The translations under genes were made by a program, and so were the position numbers. This document shows, piece by piece, positions 44,145 to 52,810 of a DNA stretch of 64,000 nucleotides; positions within the stretch are counted from its first letter, which is position 1, and each line of letters opens with the position of its first letter. The stretch comes from Pseudomonadota bacterium (GTDB taxonomy: Bacteria; Pseudomonadota; Alphaproteobacteria; Rhizobiales; Rhizobiaceae), in contig JAEXYH010000091.1 in the NCBI GenBank assembly GCA_023451735.1, forward strand, positions 1-64,000. Reading direction: 5' to 3'. Below the pieces are notes generated by a model. That model searched no databases. It saw nothing but the letters and a program-made list of their open reading frames with translations, and was not told the origin of the DNA.

Positions 44145-44181
44145 TCACTGCTCGTGTCCCAAAATCGCAGGTTCGCTGTCC

Positions 44182-44889
44182 ATGCCTAGCCCCGACGCCT
44201 TGAAACCCAAGCACGACCACGTCCTAAAGATCATTACCTTTGATTGCTATGGAACACTTGTGCAGTGGCATGAAGTTCTCCTGCGAGAAATCCAGGCGAC
44301 ACTGACGGCTCACGGCGCTTGTGCTGATGCATCCTCGATCCTGGACAGCTTCTCCAGACAAAGTAGGCGGCTGACGGCCGAGAAGCCTCATCGCCTTTTC
44401 AAGGACATCCTGCGGATCGGGTTCACGGCTGCCTTCGGCGAGCACGGCGTGCTCCCGGGCACCGGCGAGATTGAGCGGATCGCATCGTCTCCTCGCACGA
44501 TGGGCCCGCATCCTGACGTGCCGAATGCGTTGCGCAAGCTGCGAGAACGTTACAAGCTTGCGATCCTGACGAACTCCGACGACGATCTGATTGCACCGAC
44601 ATTGGAGGGGATCGGCGTGCCGTTCGACTATATCATCACCGCGCAGCAAGCACAGGCATATAAGCCTTCGCCACAGATCTTTGAACACGCCTACGACAAG
44701 ATGGGCGTGAGGCCGCAAGAGACTGTGCATGTCGCTATGGGGATGTATACGGATATGAAGGCATGCCACGAGCTGCGGCTCCGTTGCATCTGGGTGAACC
44801 GACGTAATGAGACGGGCAATCCGGACTGGCTGCCATATACGGAGGTGCTGGATTTGAGCAAGGCGGCTGAATTTCTCCTGCCGACATGA
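44182..44889 (+). CDS. HAD family hydrolase, haloacid dehalogenase type II-like
   Basis: A 235-residue HAD-superfamily hydrolase. Motif I ITFDCYGTLVQW with the nucleophilic Asp near residue 20, motif II LAILTNSDDD, motif III Lys in AYKPSPQIFEHA, motif IV in MGMYTDMKACHELRLR. The helical cap follows motif I as in L-2-haloacid dehalogenases. Motif IV has MYTDMK rather than the usual xxxND, so dehalogenase activity is uncertain. A Cys-rich small gene converges on its 3' end. Confidence 0.87.
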   Translation: MPSPDALKPKHDHVLKIITFDCYGTLVQWHEVLLREIQATLTAHGACADASSILDSFSRQSRRLTAEKPHRLFKDILRIGFTAAFGEHGVLPGTGEIERIASSPRTMGPHPDVPNALRKLRERYKLAILTNSDDDLIAPTLEGIGVPFDYIITAQQAQAYKPSPQIFEHAYDKMGVRPQETVHVAMGMYTDMKACHELRLRCIWVNRRNETGNPDWLPYTEVLDLSKAAEFLLPT

Positions 44890-44911
44890 AGCCGGCGGCG
44901 CTCGCCTTCAG

Positions 44912-45085
44912 TCAGGGGGCGAGACACTCGTCGCAGATGCCGCAACCATCGTCGTCGATTGCGCCCGGCAGACAGCGGCGGCAGCAGCAAAGACAAGTCT
45001 TGGCTTGCGGACCACCGGCCTGCATCTCTGGCGGAAGGATTTCGACAAGATTGTCGGAAATCAGCTCAATCGCGGCATCGTCCAT
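44912..45085 (-). CDS. 57-aa cysteine-rich protein, possible zinc/metal binder
   Basis: ATG at 45085 with GGAG six bases upstream. The first 28 residues are acidic and helical (MDDAAIELISDNLVEILPPE). The second half holds eight cysteines in two clusters, CLCCCRRC and CGICDEC, separated by LPGAIDDDG. The spacing suggests a treble-clef or zinc-ribbon-like metal site. No family recognised. A longer frame upstream to 45355 has no start support. Confidence 0.65.
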   Translation of the reverse strand: MDDAAIELISDNLVEILPPEMQAGGPQAKTCLCCCRRCLPGAIDDDGCGICDECLAP

Positions 45086-45702
45086 CTCGTACTCCAGCGA
45101 GGAAACCGCTGAGATAGGAAAGGTTCGCGCCGGTACAAGATCAGCGCCTTGGCCGAAGCGCTCGCTTCGACATCTGCATGTCGTCTTGGCCGATAGGTCG
45201 TGGCAACGCCACCTCCCGCGAGAGGACCAAGAGGACTGGGTTTCAAAGCGATGGCTGGTACCGGTGGCATCGTGAGCATTGTGGGACAGTCTCGCCGGCC
45301 CGCGCCGAACCCTCGTCTCAATCGCAATGGTTACGGCACCGCTTGCCCGGTCCACTCAAAGTGATCTTCGAAGCCGAAAATGCTCTCAGCGCCATAGCTA
45401 AACTTTCCAATAGGCGCGCCACTTTTAGTAACTCATTCGGCGAGCAGACGGCTCCGGCTCTCTATGCTGGCCGTTGTCATCAGGGCACGTTTGTCTTCAG
45501 GCACTGGAAGGAAATCGACTTTGAGCGAACACGTCGACAAGACTAACACGCGGCCTCCATCATGGAACGCCTTTCTGGGTTCAGCGCTCCTGTGACCTCG
45601 CGCCTGACAGATTGATATTTCAACGATTAACACCACATTGGCGCGAGGGATAGGATCAAATCCTCCTGTCCTGGCTCAGCCGAATTGGTTCTGGAGGATG
45701 TT
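45086..45702. other. Long gap, nothing recognised
   Basis: About 600 bases. Frames at 45178-45546 (+) and 45433-45636 (-) have no ribosome site or family match. Low-quality coding remnants are possible. Confidence 0.45.
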
Positions 45703-46365
45703 ATGAATATCGGGATTATCGGTGCGGGCCATATCGGCGGCTCGCTGACACGACGTTTGACCGCTGCCGGCCATACGGTATTTATCGCCAATTCCAGAGG
45801 TCCGCAGACCCTGGCTGATCTCGCCGCGCAGACCGGTGCTACGGCGGTCACGACAAGTGAGGCGGCACGCGCCGGGGAAATAGTCATCGTGACGATCCCG
45901 CAGAACCGGATTCCCGACCTGCCGCGTGATCTGTTCGACGGCGTCGATCCTGAGGTCGTGGTCGTCGATACCGGCAACTATTACCCGCGTCAGCGGGACG
46001 GCAAGATCGCGGCGATTGAAGAGGGCCTGCCGGAAAGCCAATGGGTTGAGACACAACTTAACCACCCGGTCTTGAAAGCGTTCAACAACATCAATTGGAA
46101 AAACCTCTTGAATGACGGCAAGCCAGCCGGCGAGCCTGGCCGGATTGCCCTGCCTGTATCTGGCGACGATGCAGCAGCCAAGACGAAACTGTTCACGATC
46201 ATCGATGATATCGGTTTTGACGCCGTGGACGTCGGCGGACTTGACGAATCGTGGCGTCAACAACCAGATACACCGGTCTATGGCACAAACCTCGATCTCG
46301 AAGGCGTACGTCGGGCTCTTTCCGAAGCTAGTCCTGTTCGGAAGCCCGAATGGTTTGCAGCCTGA
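45703..46365 (+). CDS. NADPH-dependent F420 reductase-like NAD(P)-binding protein
   Basis: A 220-residue Rossmann protein of the F420-dependent NADP reductase/NpdG-like family: MNIGIIGAGHIGGSLTRRLT, VFIANSRGPQTLADLA, VIVTIPQNRIPDLP, VVVVDTGNYYPRQRDG, NHPVLKAFNNINWKNLL and IDDIGFDAVDVGGLDESWRQQPDTPVYG. Rhizobia are not known F420 users, so NADPH reduction of another partner is likely. The ATG at 45703 follows TGGAGG; the frame extends to 45685 without support. Confidence 0.9.
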   Translation: MNIGIIGAGHIGGSLTRRLTAAGHTVFIANSRGPQTLADLAAQTGATAVTTSEAARAGEIVIVTIPQNRIPDLPRDLFDGVDPEVVVVDTGNYYPRQRDGKIAAIEEGLPESQWVETQLNHPVLKAFNNINWKNLLNDGKPAGEPGRIALPVSGDDAAAKTKLFTIIDDIGFDAVDVGGLDESWRQQPDTPVYGTNLDLEGVRRALSEASPVRKPEWFAA

Positions 46366-46649
46366 AAGTGCAGACCAAAGCCGGGGGGTTGCTACGACGT
46401 AGAACCAGAGTGCTGACGCCGTGCCGGCATCGCCGTCGCTTTCATGCGGCTGCTGTCGGCGCGCGTGCCGCTGATTGATGCCAAACGCATTGTCACTTCC
46501 AGTCGCCTGAACAGACATATCTGCGTCTCAATTCCCCGCTGCTGAACGCTGTGTTCGACTGCAAGGTTTGCTGGCTGCCGAGATCTGAACCACATTGTTC
46601 GGGTGATCGCGAAACAATCAGCACGGCCGCACGGTTCTGTCTTCGGCAA

Positions 46650-46675
46650 GGAACAGAAATGGTTGCACCGCAGTT
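46650..46675 (+). promoter_or_regulatory. Weak candidate EcfG/RpoE2 promoter
   Basis: GGAAC, 17 bases, AGTT, ending 24 bases before the 88-aa gene. The spacing and first -10 base are less canonical. The 333-base gap 46366-46698 holds nothing else recognised. Confidence 0.4.
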
Positions 46676-46698
46676 GCGTACACAGACAGGAGGAGCCG

Positions 46699-46965
46699 AT
46701 GAACCTCATTCACACACGCGTCATCCATGAAGGCGCAGGCAATTGGACGGTAGACTTCCTTGGTGACGACGGGGAAGCTGTTTCGGTAAAGGTGACTGGC
46801 AACGTCGTCACCAGCGAGGATGAAGTTATCGAGCACGCCCGGAAGATCATGGTCGAGCTGACTGCGTTCGGCACTCGAGGGAGCGGAAAAAGCGTCAACA
46901 GTTACGACATGCTGAGTAACGGCAACTTCGACTTCGGTGAGCCATCAGACGGTCGCAAACACTGA
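46699..46965 (+). CDS. Small hypothetical protein, 88 aa
   Basis: ATG with an excellent AGGAGGAG site. Reads as a compact beta-rich start (NLIHTRVIHEGAGNWTVDFLG, EAVSVKVTG) then a helix (EDEVIEHARKIMVELTAFGTRG) and a polar tail. No membrane helix. Family not recognised; small rhizobial hypotheticals of this type are common. Confidence 0.72.
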   Translation: MNLIHTRVIHEGAGNWTVDFLGDDGEAVSVKVTGNVVTSEDEVIEHARKIMVELTAFGTRGSGKSVNSYDMLSNGNFDFGEPSDGRKH

Positions 46966-47033
46966 CACTGCGAACAACGTCCCGCGCTGTCCGGCCAATA
47001 TTATATCATTCGACTAATATAAATGCCGCAACG

Positions 47034-47058
47034 GGAACTTGCCCCGACGTTTGACGTT
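47034..47058 (+). promoter_or_regulatory. Candidate EcfG/RpoE2 promoter
   Basis: GGAAC, 16 bases, CGTT: exact consensus, 32 bases before the DUF982 ATG. Confidence 0.75.
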
Positions 47059-47090
47059 CTGTTGCGGCAAATATGTTGGGAGTCAAAATA

Positions 47091-47348
47091 ATGTCTGGTC
47101 CAAACGCACGTTGGAATGATCCTGTTGAGATCACTCTCGCCTCTGGCTCGCATCAGGTCAGCGGTCCGTTCGAAGCACTTGCGCACATGACGGACAACTG
47201 GCCCGCCGAGCAGGGACTTGATTTTGTCCGCGCGAGAAGCGCCTGCCGCGGAGCAATTGCAGGACATAAGACAATCGACGAAGCCCGTATCGCTTTTGAA
47301 GCTGCGGCCGCAGAGGCCCGGAAACAATTCGATCGCCGGCGGCACTAG
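47091..47348 (+). CDS. DUF982 domain-containing protein
   Basis: An 85-residue DUF982 protein, a family largely confined to Rhizobiales: ARWNDPVEITLASGSHQVSGPFEALAHMTDNWP, then FVRARSACRGAIAGHKTIDEARIAFEAAAAEA. Function unknown. The ATG at 47091 follows GGGAG at eight bases. Confidence 0.9.
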   Translation: MSGPNARWNDPVEITLASGSHQVSGPFEALAHMTDNWPAEQGLDFVRARSACRGAIAGHKTIDEARIAFEAAAAEARKQFDRRRH

Positions 47349-47470
47349 CTGAAAGGGGAGCCAGGGAGCACTGCTCTGCGCTCCCCAACGCCGACATCCG
47401 CCCCGAAGAAACCCGCTTTCAGTGGCGTGCGATACGGTGAGCGGGCAGGTTGGCTATCGTACAGGTCCTA

Positions 47471-47686
47471 TCACCTTTCTGCACCCGGCCAGTTGTTGGC
47501 GGGTTCATCGACGATCGTTTCAGACAGCGCATCGGCAGGGTCAGGATCGCGCTCGTTGGCAGCTTTAAGCTCTTCTATTGCCTTTGTAAGCTCAGCGAAC
47601 ACATCGTCTTGCCTTGCCCCCGCGGTGACGGCTCTGTCTACAAGCTTTTCAAGAACAGCTGTGATTTCTCCGCGCCAATTATCCAC
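47471..47686 (-). CDS. Small hypothetical protein downstream of xthA, 71 aa
   Basis: GTG start at 47686 with GGAAGAGGAG upstream; it overlaps the last eight bases of the exonuclease III gene. The product is helical and acidic (ITAVLEKLVDRAVTAGARQD, FAELTKAIEELKAANERD). Family not recognised. Overlap and direction suggest co-translation with xthA. Confidence 0.6.
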   Translation of the reverse strand: MDNWRGEITAVLEKLVDRAVTAGARQDDVFAELTKAIEELKAANERDPDPADALSETIVDEPANNWPGAER

Positions 47687-48482
47687 TACGAGTTCTCCTC
47701 TTCCTTGGTTTTCCAAATAGTTCGATCCATGTCGGTGCGTGGTCACTTGTGCGGTCCCAGCCGCGGACATGCCTATCGACGCCGCCACCCGATAAGTTGG
47801 GGGCAATCTCTGGGCTGAGGAGAAAGTGGTCGATCCTCAGACCTGCGTTCCTGCCGTAGGCGTCGCGGAAATAGTCCCAAAACGTATAGATCGTTTCGTC
47901 TGGAAAGAGGTGTCTTAAGGCGTCCGTCCACCCCTGCCCTAAAAGTCGGTGATAGGCGTCTCTGATCTCAGTGCGAAACAATGCATCGTCAACCCATCGC
48001 TCCGGCTTGTAGACATCCAGCTCGGTGGGCATGACGTTGTAGTCGCCCGCGAGAATGACCGGCACATCCAGTTCGAGCAACTCGTTGGCGTAAGAAGTGA
48101 GCCGGTCGAACCAACGGAGCTTGTACTCGAATTTGGGACCGGGATATGGATTGCCATTCGGCAGGTACAGGCAGCCGATGATCATACCGTCCACGACCGC
48201 TTCGATGTAGCGGCTGTGAAGATCATCGTTGTCGCCAGGAAGTCCGCACCGAGTCTCAAGTGGGATCAAGCCCTTGGCGAGGATGGCAACGCCATTCCAG
48301 GATTTCTGGCCCTGCCAGATCGCACCATAGCCCGCAGTTTCGATTGCCTTTGATGGAAACTTGTTGTCTGGCGACTTGAGTTCTTGCAGGCAAACGACAT
48401 CTGGAGTGGTCTCTTCAAGCCAACGGAGAAGGACATCAAGACGTCCATTCACTCCGTTGACATTATAGGTCGCGATCCTCAC
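47679..48482 (-). CDS. xthA: Exodeoxyribonuclease III
   Basis: A 267-residue AP endonuclease/3'-exonuclease of the EEP family. Motifs: RIATYNVNGVNGR (Asn), VVCLQELKSPD with the metal-binding Glu near residue 34, YLPNGNPYPGPKF, ILAGDYNVMPTELDVY (Asp and Asn), GLRIDHFLLS and the C-terminal TSDHAPTWIEL with the catalytic His. It repairs abasic sites and 3'-blocked ends. It starts three bases after the stop of a small basic gene, in one operon. Confidence 0.96.
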   Translation of the reverse strand: MRIATYNVNGVNGRLDVLLRWLEETTPDVVCLQELKSPDNKFPSKAIETAGYGAIWQGQKSWNGVAILAKGLIPLETRCGLPGDNDDLHSRYIEAVVDGMIIGCLYLPNGNPYPGPKFEYKLRWFDRLTSYANELLELDVPVILAGDYNVMPTELDVYKPERWVDDALFRTEIRDAYHRLLGQGWTDALRHLFPDETIYTFWDYFRDAYGRNAGLRIDHFLLSPEIAPNLSGGGVDRHVRGWDRTSDHAPTWIELFGKPRKRRTRSG

Positions 48483-48485
48483 CGC

Positions 48486-48662
48486 CTACTTCTTGTGGTC
48501 GCCCTTGTCGCCCTCACCAGGCTTTGCTGCATTCTTGGCCTGGTGGCGTTTATCGGCAGACAGTGACCTCCCGACATCCACCGATCCCTTGAATTTGCCG
48601 TCTTCATCACGCCGAACGTAGCGTTTGTCGTTTCCGGTATCGATGAGCTCTCGCTTTGACAT
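48486..48662 (-). CDS. 58-aa basic protein upstream of xthA
   Basis: ATG at 48662 with AGGAGA six bases upstream. The product is strongly basic and polar: MSKRELIDTGNDKRYVRRDE, then GKFKGSVDVGRSLSADKRHQ, and a Lys/Gly tail. No hydrophobic segment, so it may bind nucleic acid or be disordered. Sequences of this type recur, from memory, as unnamed rhizobial proteins. Its stop is three bases before the xthA start. Confidence 0.72.
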   Translation of the reverse strand: MSKRELIDTGNDKRYVRRDEDGKFKGSVDVGRSLSADKRHQAKNAAKPGEGDKGDHKK

Positions 48663-48723
48663 CTGGATCTCCTATCTGTGTTCTCAACAAACGCATTGCA
48701 TCGCGAAAAGTTACGAGGCGACA

Positions 48724-49056
48724 TTGCCAAGACAATCCAAGTCATATCCAAGCACCCCTGACGGGCGGTATTTCGTAGTGCGCGGACGACTTTGGCGATT
48801 GAGCAACCCTGCCCTCGATGAGACGACGAGAGCGGCTCTCGTGACTGAACTCATGTCGGCTCGACGGGCCGTCCGAGATGCCCATGGCGAACCTAAAGTA
48901 TTGAGAAAGGCAAGACTTTGGGTTGATGACGCAAAGACTAAGCTGGGTGAGCGCGGTCCCGTCTGGTGGGATGACGGCGCCCCTGACTACAATCGACATA
49001 TGGCGGTCAACACGCCCTATGCTGACTGGTTCCTGACATTGGGTCAGACGCGCTGA
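48724..49056 (+). CDS. Hypothetical protein, ~110 aa
   Basis: Divergent from the xthA operon. Reads YPSTPDGRYFVVRGRLWRLSNPALDETTR, LVTELMSARRAVRDAHG, LRKARLWVDDAKTKLGERGPVWWDDGAPDYNRH: a coherent soluble protein of a type common in rhizobia, no name known. The start is uncertain; a TTG at 48724 has GAGG five bases upstream. The open frame extends to 48625 but there it overlaps the small gene on the other strand. Confidence 0.7.
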   Translation: MPRQSKSYPSTPDGRYFVVRGRLWRLSNPALDETTRAALVTELMSARRAVRDAHGEPKVLRKARLWVDDAKTKLGERGPVWWDDGAPDYNRHMAVNTPYADWFLTLGQTR

Positions 49057-49284
49057 CCACCCTTTCCCGCCACCGCACACGCCGCGTACCGTTCAGCAGC
49101 CGATCAAGTCATTAGACCGTACCGTTTCTGAACAGTCTAAAGGGGACAACTCATCGAGATTTCTCCAAGAATCAATCGAAGCCGGGATAGCGGAGACGCA
49201 CGCAGGTGTTCCAGTCCAGACCGCAAGACGTCACGAAAAGCCCAGCTTGAAGCTGGCTCGATCATATGAACGCGATGAGGCTGA

Positions 49285-49587
49285 CTAGATTCCTGATCCG
49301 TCGAGTTCTTCGTCGCTTCTTCCATCCCATGCAGGCACCGTCATGTGATCAACCTCGGCTGCAGGCATCGGCATCCAGCACTTCAGTTCCGGTTCAGCGT
49401 ATTCGATAATCAATCCGGGTGAGGAATCAGATGAGCGCCAGCCGCCTTCACCGAATTGATCGCCCTTCGACCAGTAAGCCAGATCGACAGCTCCAGGCCC
49501 CTGTTCTGAGGGCCGGATCGTAACAAGGATCCGGCTTCCATCTCTCGGCGCGCTCTGCATGTGTCGCCAGCGATCCTGTTCTTCCAT
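49285..49587 (-). CDS. Hypothetical protein, 100 aa
   Basis: ATG with GAGGAGGAACAG upstream. The product reads WRHMQSAPRDGSRILVTIRPSEQGPGAVDLAYW, then GWRSSDSSPGLIIEYAEPELKCWMPMP. The PxDGxxI.V...W....W.P.P pattern resembles small phage- and rhizobium-type proteins annotated as unknown. No membrane segment. Confidence 0.68.
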   Translation of the reverse strand: MEEQDRWRHMQSAPRDGSRILVTIRPSEQGPGAVDLAYWSKGDQFGEGGWRSSDSSPGLIIEYAEPELKCWMPMPAAEVDHMTVPAWDGRSDEELDGSGI

Positions 49588-49770
49588 CTGTTCCTCCTCG
49601 CCTTCAACGCAAGTGTCTTCGAGCCCGGTCGGTTGGTCAATAGGAGCCCGCTATCGCTCTAGGCAGTCCGGAATGCAGAACGAGTAGCCGAGAAATAGAA
49701 TATTGCCCTGCAGCTTTGGCAACGAGAGGCGCCTTTGCGCGTTGACGCTCTGGAAAATCTGGAGGTTGAC

Positions 49771-50595
49771 ATGCGGACCGCAATCCGTTTCGAGTTCTTG
49801 GCAAAGTTGGGTTATGCAGCGCGAGGCGTGGTATTCCTGCTGGTTGCGGGACTCGCGCTTTTCTCAGGAGTAACCGGCGGCCAACCAGAGGCAAAATCGG
49901 CGATATCGACCTTACTGCAGCAGCCTCTGGGGCGCGTTTGGGTCGGCTTGGTCGGCCTTGGCCTGCTTGGATTTGTCGCTTGGCGACTGGCTCAATCTGT
50001 TGCGGATGCCGATGGGCAAGGCACGAGCGGTAAAGCCGTGGTCATACGGGCTGCACTCTTCGGTAGCGCCGTGACTTACTTCGGTCTCGCTGTTTTTGCT
50101 CTTGGGCATGCGGCAAGTTCCAGCGGCGACAACGGAGGATCGGGGGAACAAGGTCTCGCCGAATGGGTAATGTCGCAACCATTCGGATCATACATCGCCA
50201 TGTCGATTGGCATCGGACTGATCGTGGGAGGCATCGTCACAGGTGCAAAAGGCGCTTTGCGCAAGTTTGAGAAATATGTCCACTTTCCGGATCGGAGAGG
50301 CATCCTTACCTATATCTGTATGTATGGCCTGATTGCCCGAGGCGTCGTGTTTTCTGTCACCGGCATATTGTTCGCCTACGCTGGCTTCAACGTCGATCCA
50401 GATCAGGCGGGAGGCATCGCCGACGCACTGGAGTGGCTGCGAGCACTGCCGTTCGGCTCCGCGCTTTATCTTGTTGTTGCAATTGGATTGGCCGCTTTTG
50501 GGATCTACAACTTGATAGCTGCAAAGTATCGAACCGTGAGAGGGCCAAAGCTCGATGATGTAAAACGTGCTGTGCTCCTTAGTTTACGCAACTAG
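49771..50595 (+). CDS. DUF1206 domain-containing membrane protein
   Basis: A 274-residue inner-membrane protein with three DUF1206 repeats, each a pair of helices: LGYAARGVVFLLVAGLALF / PLGRVWVGLVGLGLLGFVAWRL; VIRAALFGSAVTYFGLAVFAL / PFGSYIAMSIGIGLIVGG; and ICMYGLIARGVVFSVTGILFAYAG / PFGSALYLVVAIGLAAFGIYNL. Function unknown. The ATG at 49771 has TGGAGG; an upstream in-frame TTG is disregarded. Confidence 0.93.
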   Translation: MRTAIRFEFLAKLGYAARGVVFLLVAGLALFSGVTGGQPEAKSAISTLLQQPLGRVWVGLVGLGLLGFVAWRLAQSVADADGQGTSGKAVVIRAALFGSAVTYFGLAVFALGHAASSSGDNGGSGEQGLAEWVMSQPFGSYIAMSIGIGLIVGGIVTGAKGALRKFEKYVHFPDRRGILTYICMYGLIARGVVFSVTGILFAYAGFNVDPDQAGGIADALEWLRALPFGSALYLVVAIGLAAFGIYNLIAAKYRTVRGPKLDDVKRAVLLSLRN

Positions 50596-50640
50596 GCCGG
50601 AACGATTGTGCCCCCGGCGCTTGCGAGGATTGGAAAAACC

Positions 50641-50892
50641 ATGATTTCGTCGTCAATCTTTAATGTGGATCAGCTCAATACGATCAGAGACGCCCATTTG
50701 GAGTGGTGTGCTGAGAACTCGGTCGACCCCAAAAGCCCGCTGGGTAAAGAAGCGGCCGCCTTCTTGATCAAGGCCTACGACGTCGAGCGTGACAATCCCG
50801 ATGGTCTGGTTGCGGTGCTCGAACGTTATATCCAAGAACGCGGAAGTCACGTTCAAATCGGATCGGCTGACATTCCGTCATCCGAAGGTTAG
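50641..50892 (+). CDS. Small hypothetical protein, 83 aa
   Basis: Follows DUF1206 by 45 bases. Reads FNVDQLNTIRDAHLEWCAENSVDPKSPLGKEAAAFLIKAYDVER: a helical protein with a WCAEN segment common in rhizobial proteins of unknown role. An ATG at 50641 with AGGATTGGA upstream is preferred to the frame start at 50608. Confidence 0.65.
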   Translation: MISSSIFNVDQLNTIRDAHLEWCAENSVDPKSPLGKEAAAFLIKAYDVERDNPDGLVAVLERYIQERGSHVQIGSADIPSSEG

Positions 50893-50958
50893 CCCGATCT
50901 ATCTGATACCCCGGTCGATCGAAACTTGGACGTTCGGCAAAATCTTCCAAAGCCAACC

Positions 50959-51594
50959 CTACACAGCAAAGGCATAAGGTCCGCCCTTTTCGAGCGCCGC
51001 GATATACGCAGGCCGCGCATGGATGCGGTCCAGCCACGCCATTGTAGCTGGTCGGTTGCGACCAAGCCTGCCTCGTGCATGAGCCGCTTCAAGTGGAAAG
51101 CTCATCATGATGTCGGCTGCAGTGATCTGGCTACCTGCAAACCAGGGCCGTAAAGCGAGCTCGCCCTCGATGAAATCGAGATGCGTATCGAGCATCGGCT
51201 GAATGCGCTTTATGGCCGTCCGACCCAAGAGGGGGATCTTGGATGCAATCAGCATTGCAAACAGGACCGGCATCACCGAACCTTCGGCGTAATGCAGGAA
51301 CTGACGATATAAAAGAGGGTCGGTTACATCATTTGGACCGAGCCGCCCGCCCGCTCGCTCGACGAGAAACTCGCAGATCGCACCGGTCTCGACGACAATG
51401 GTTCGGTGCCCATCTTCGCCCACATCCTCCAGGATCGGCGACTTACCAAGGGGATGAATGGCTTTTAGCTCTTTGGGCGCGGACATATCCGAGTTGCGGC
51501 GGTGACGCCGGATCTCAAAGTCGAGGCCAAGCTCTTCGAGCATCCAAAGAATGCGATGCGATCGGCTGTTACTCAGGTGATGGACAATCAGCAT
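50959..51594 (-). CDS. Glutathione S-transferase
   Basis: A 211-residue GST. Thioredoxin-like N-domain: LIVHHLSNSRSHRILWMLEELGLDFEIRRHRR with a Ser at the GSH-activating position, cis-Pro and GSH contacts in LGKSPILED, and VETGAICEFLVE. C-terminal helical domain with PWFAGSQITAADIMMSFPLEAA carrying the N-capping box. It conjugates electrophiles or reduces peroxides with glutathione. It follows the PPOX gene by 13 bases, in one operon. Confidence 0.94.
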   Translation of the reverse strand: MLIVHHLSNSRSHRILWMLEELGLDFEIRRHRRNSDMSAPKELKAIHPLGKSPILEDVGEDGHRTIVVETGAICEFLVERAGGRLGPNDVTDPLLYRQFLHYAEGSVMPVLFAMLIASKIPLLGRTAIKRIQPMLDTHLDFIEGELALRPWFAGSQITAADIMMSFPLEAAHARGRLGRNRPATMAWLDRIHARPAYIAALEKGGPYAFAV

Positions 51595-51607
51595 ACGCGC
51601 TTGCGCC

Positions 51608-52090
51608 CTACATATGAACCTTGGCGTTCTCGCCCATGTCCGGCCGCGTCTTGCTCACGGCGGCAGCCGCCATTTTTATGTAGCTGATGATGGTGCCGGG
51701 GCTATCCCAGTATTCGGCGTAGGACGGCGTCACCTTCAGTATCCGGATCGACGGGTCATTGGCATCTTCCCACCAAGCTTTCGCGGGCGTTGCCCACAGC
51801 TCGCGGATTTTCTCACGGTCATTCTCGATCTCCGCGGTCCCGGAGACTGAAACATATTTTTGACCCTTTGAGTCAGCAAAAGCCAGGCAAACGTTAGGAT
51901 ATCGGGCTATCTCCTCGTCCTTGTGGCTAGCCACATCCGTCAGGAAATAGAAGGCATTGTCGATACGTTCCGGATAGGCGGACATTGGACGAGCCCGAAG
52001 ATCGGTGCCACTCTGTGTCGTCAGCATGCAAAAGCCGATTTTCTCAGCCAAATCCCAAACCATTGCATTTTGATCTTCTTCGTGAGCCAT
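51608..52090 (-). CDS. Pyridoxamine 5'-phosphate oxidase-fold general stress protein
   Basis: A 160-residue PPOX split-barrel protein of the GS26 type: WDLAEKIGFCMLTTQSGTDLRARPMSAYP, AFYFLTDVASHKDEEIARYPNVCLAFAD, KYVSVSGTAEIENDREK, LWATPAKAWWEDANDPSIRILKVTPSYAEYWDSPG. Probably binds a flavin or related cofactor. The ATG at 52090 has GAGGAG. It starts a two-gene operon with the GST. Confidence 0.93.
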   Translation of the reverse strand: MAHEEDQNAMVWDLAEKIGFCMLTTQSGTDLRARPMSAYPERIDNAFYFLTDVASHKDEEIARYPNVCLAFADSKGQKYVSVSGTAEIENDREKIRELWATPAKAWWEDANDPSIRILKVTPSYAEYWDSPGTIISYIKMAAAAVSKTRPDMGENAKVHM

Positions 52091-52115
52091 CGTGATCTCC
52101 TCTGTGACGCCAGAA

Positions 52116-52140
52116 AACGAAAGCGACCAACGAATGTTCC
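52116..52140 (-). promoter_or_regulatory. Candidate EcfG/RpoE2 promoter
   Basis: Minus-strand GGAAC, 16 bases, CGTT: exact consensus, 25 bases upstream of the PPOX ATG. Confidence 0.75.
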
Positions 52141-52279
52141 CGCCCCTTCGACACCATAGCGAGGATAACCGATCTTTGCGGTTTCGTGAAAGTCGTGACA
52201 AAGCAGCTTTACCCTGCGGCCATACAGGAGGACCGTTAGCATACCAGCCTCCGACGAGCGTGCGATAAACCTGCGCTGC

Positions 52280-52708
52280 TCACTTCGCTACAAGATATGA
52301 CATTCCGACGGACCGTGGTGCGGTCGGTTTGAATCCGAATTGCTCGTATAGTCTGTTGGCGGGTACGTCCGCGATCAAGCTCACGTAAGCTGACTTCGGC
52401 AGCTTGCATTCCACATATTCCATAATCGATGCCATGATCATTTTCCCGAGCCCGCGTCCCTGATGATCAGGATGGACAGCAATGTCGGTCACCTGAAAGA
52501 AACAACCCCCGTCGCCGACCAATCGTCCCATCGCCACCGCGGTTCCGTTGTAGCGGACAACTGCTGCGAAGATTGTCCCTTTCAACCCGATTTCAGCAGC
52601 ATCTCTTTCGAACGGCGTCAGGCCGGAAATTTTTCGCAGACGCATGTAGTCGTCAATTTCGGGCGTTTGCCTCGCGACCGAATAGGTGTTCTCGTCATCA
52701 GCGGCCAT
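52280..52708 (-). CDS. GNAT family N-acetyltransferase
   Basis: A 142-residue acetyltransferase. Acetyl-CoA motif A is VTDIAVHPDHQGRGLGKMIM (Q-x-x-G-x-G), followed by VSLIADVPANRLYEQFGFKPT, the C-terminal NRLYExFGF pattern. The N-terminal part binds the unknown acceptor. Substrate not predictable. Confidence 0.92.
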   Translation of the reverse strand: MAADDENTYSVARQTPEIDDYMRLRKISGLTPFERDAAEIGLKGTIFAAVVRYNGTAVAMGRLVGDGGCFFQVTDIAVHPDHQGRGLGKMIMASIMEYVECKLPKSAYVSLIADVPANRLYEQFGFKPTAPRSVGMSYLVAK

Positions 52709-52810
52709 TCATTCCTCACGCACAAGAGATCTCCACAGCAGGAAATCATAGCTGCTCATTCAGCTCTCTTGAAAGCCGCTTTCGTTCTTTTCTTCGGGTT
52801 ATCTGACGGG

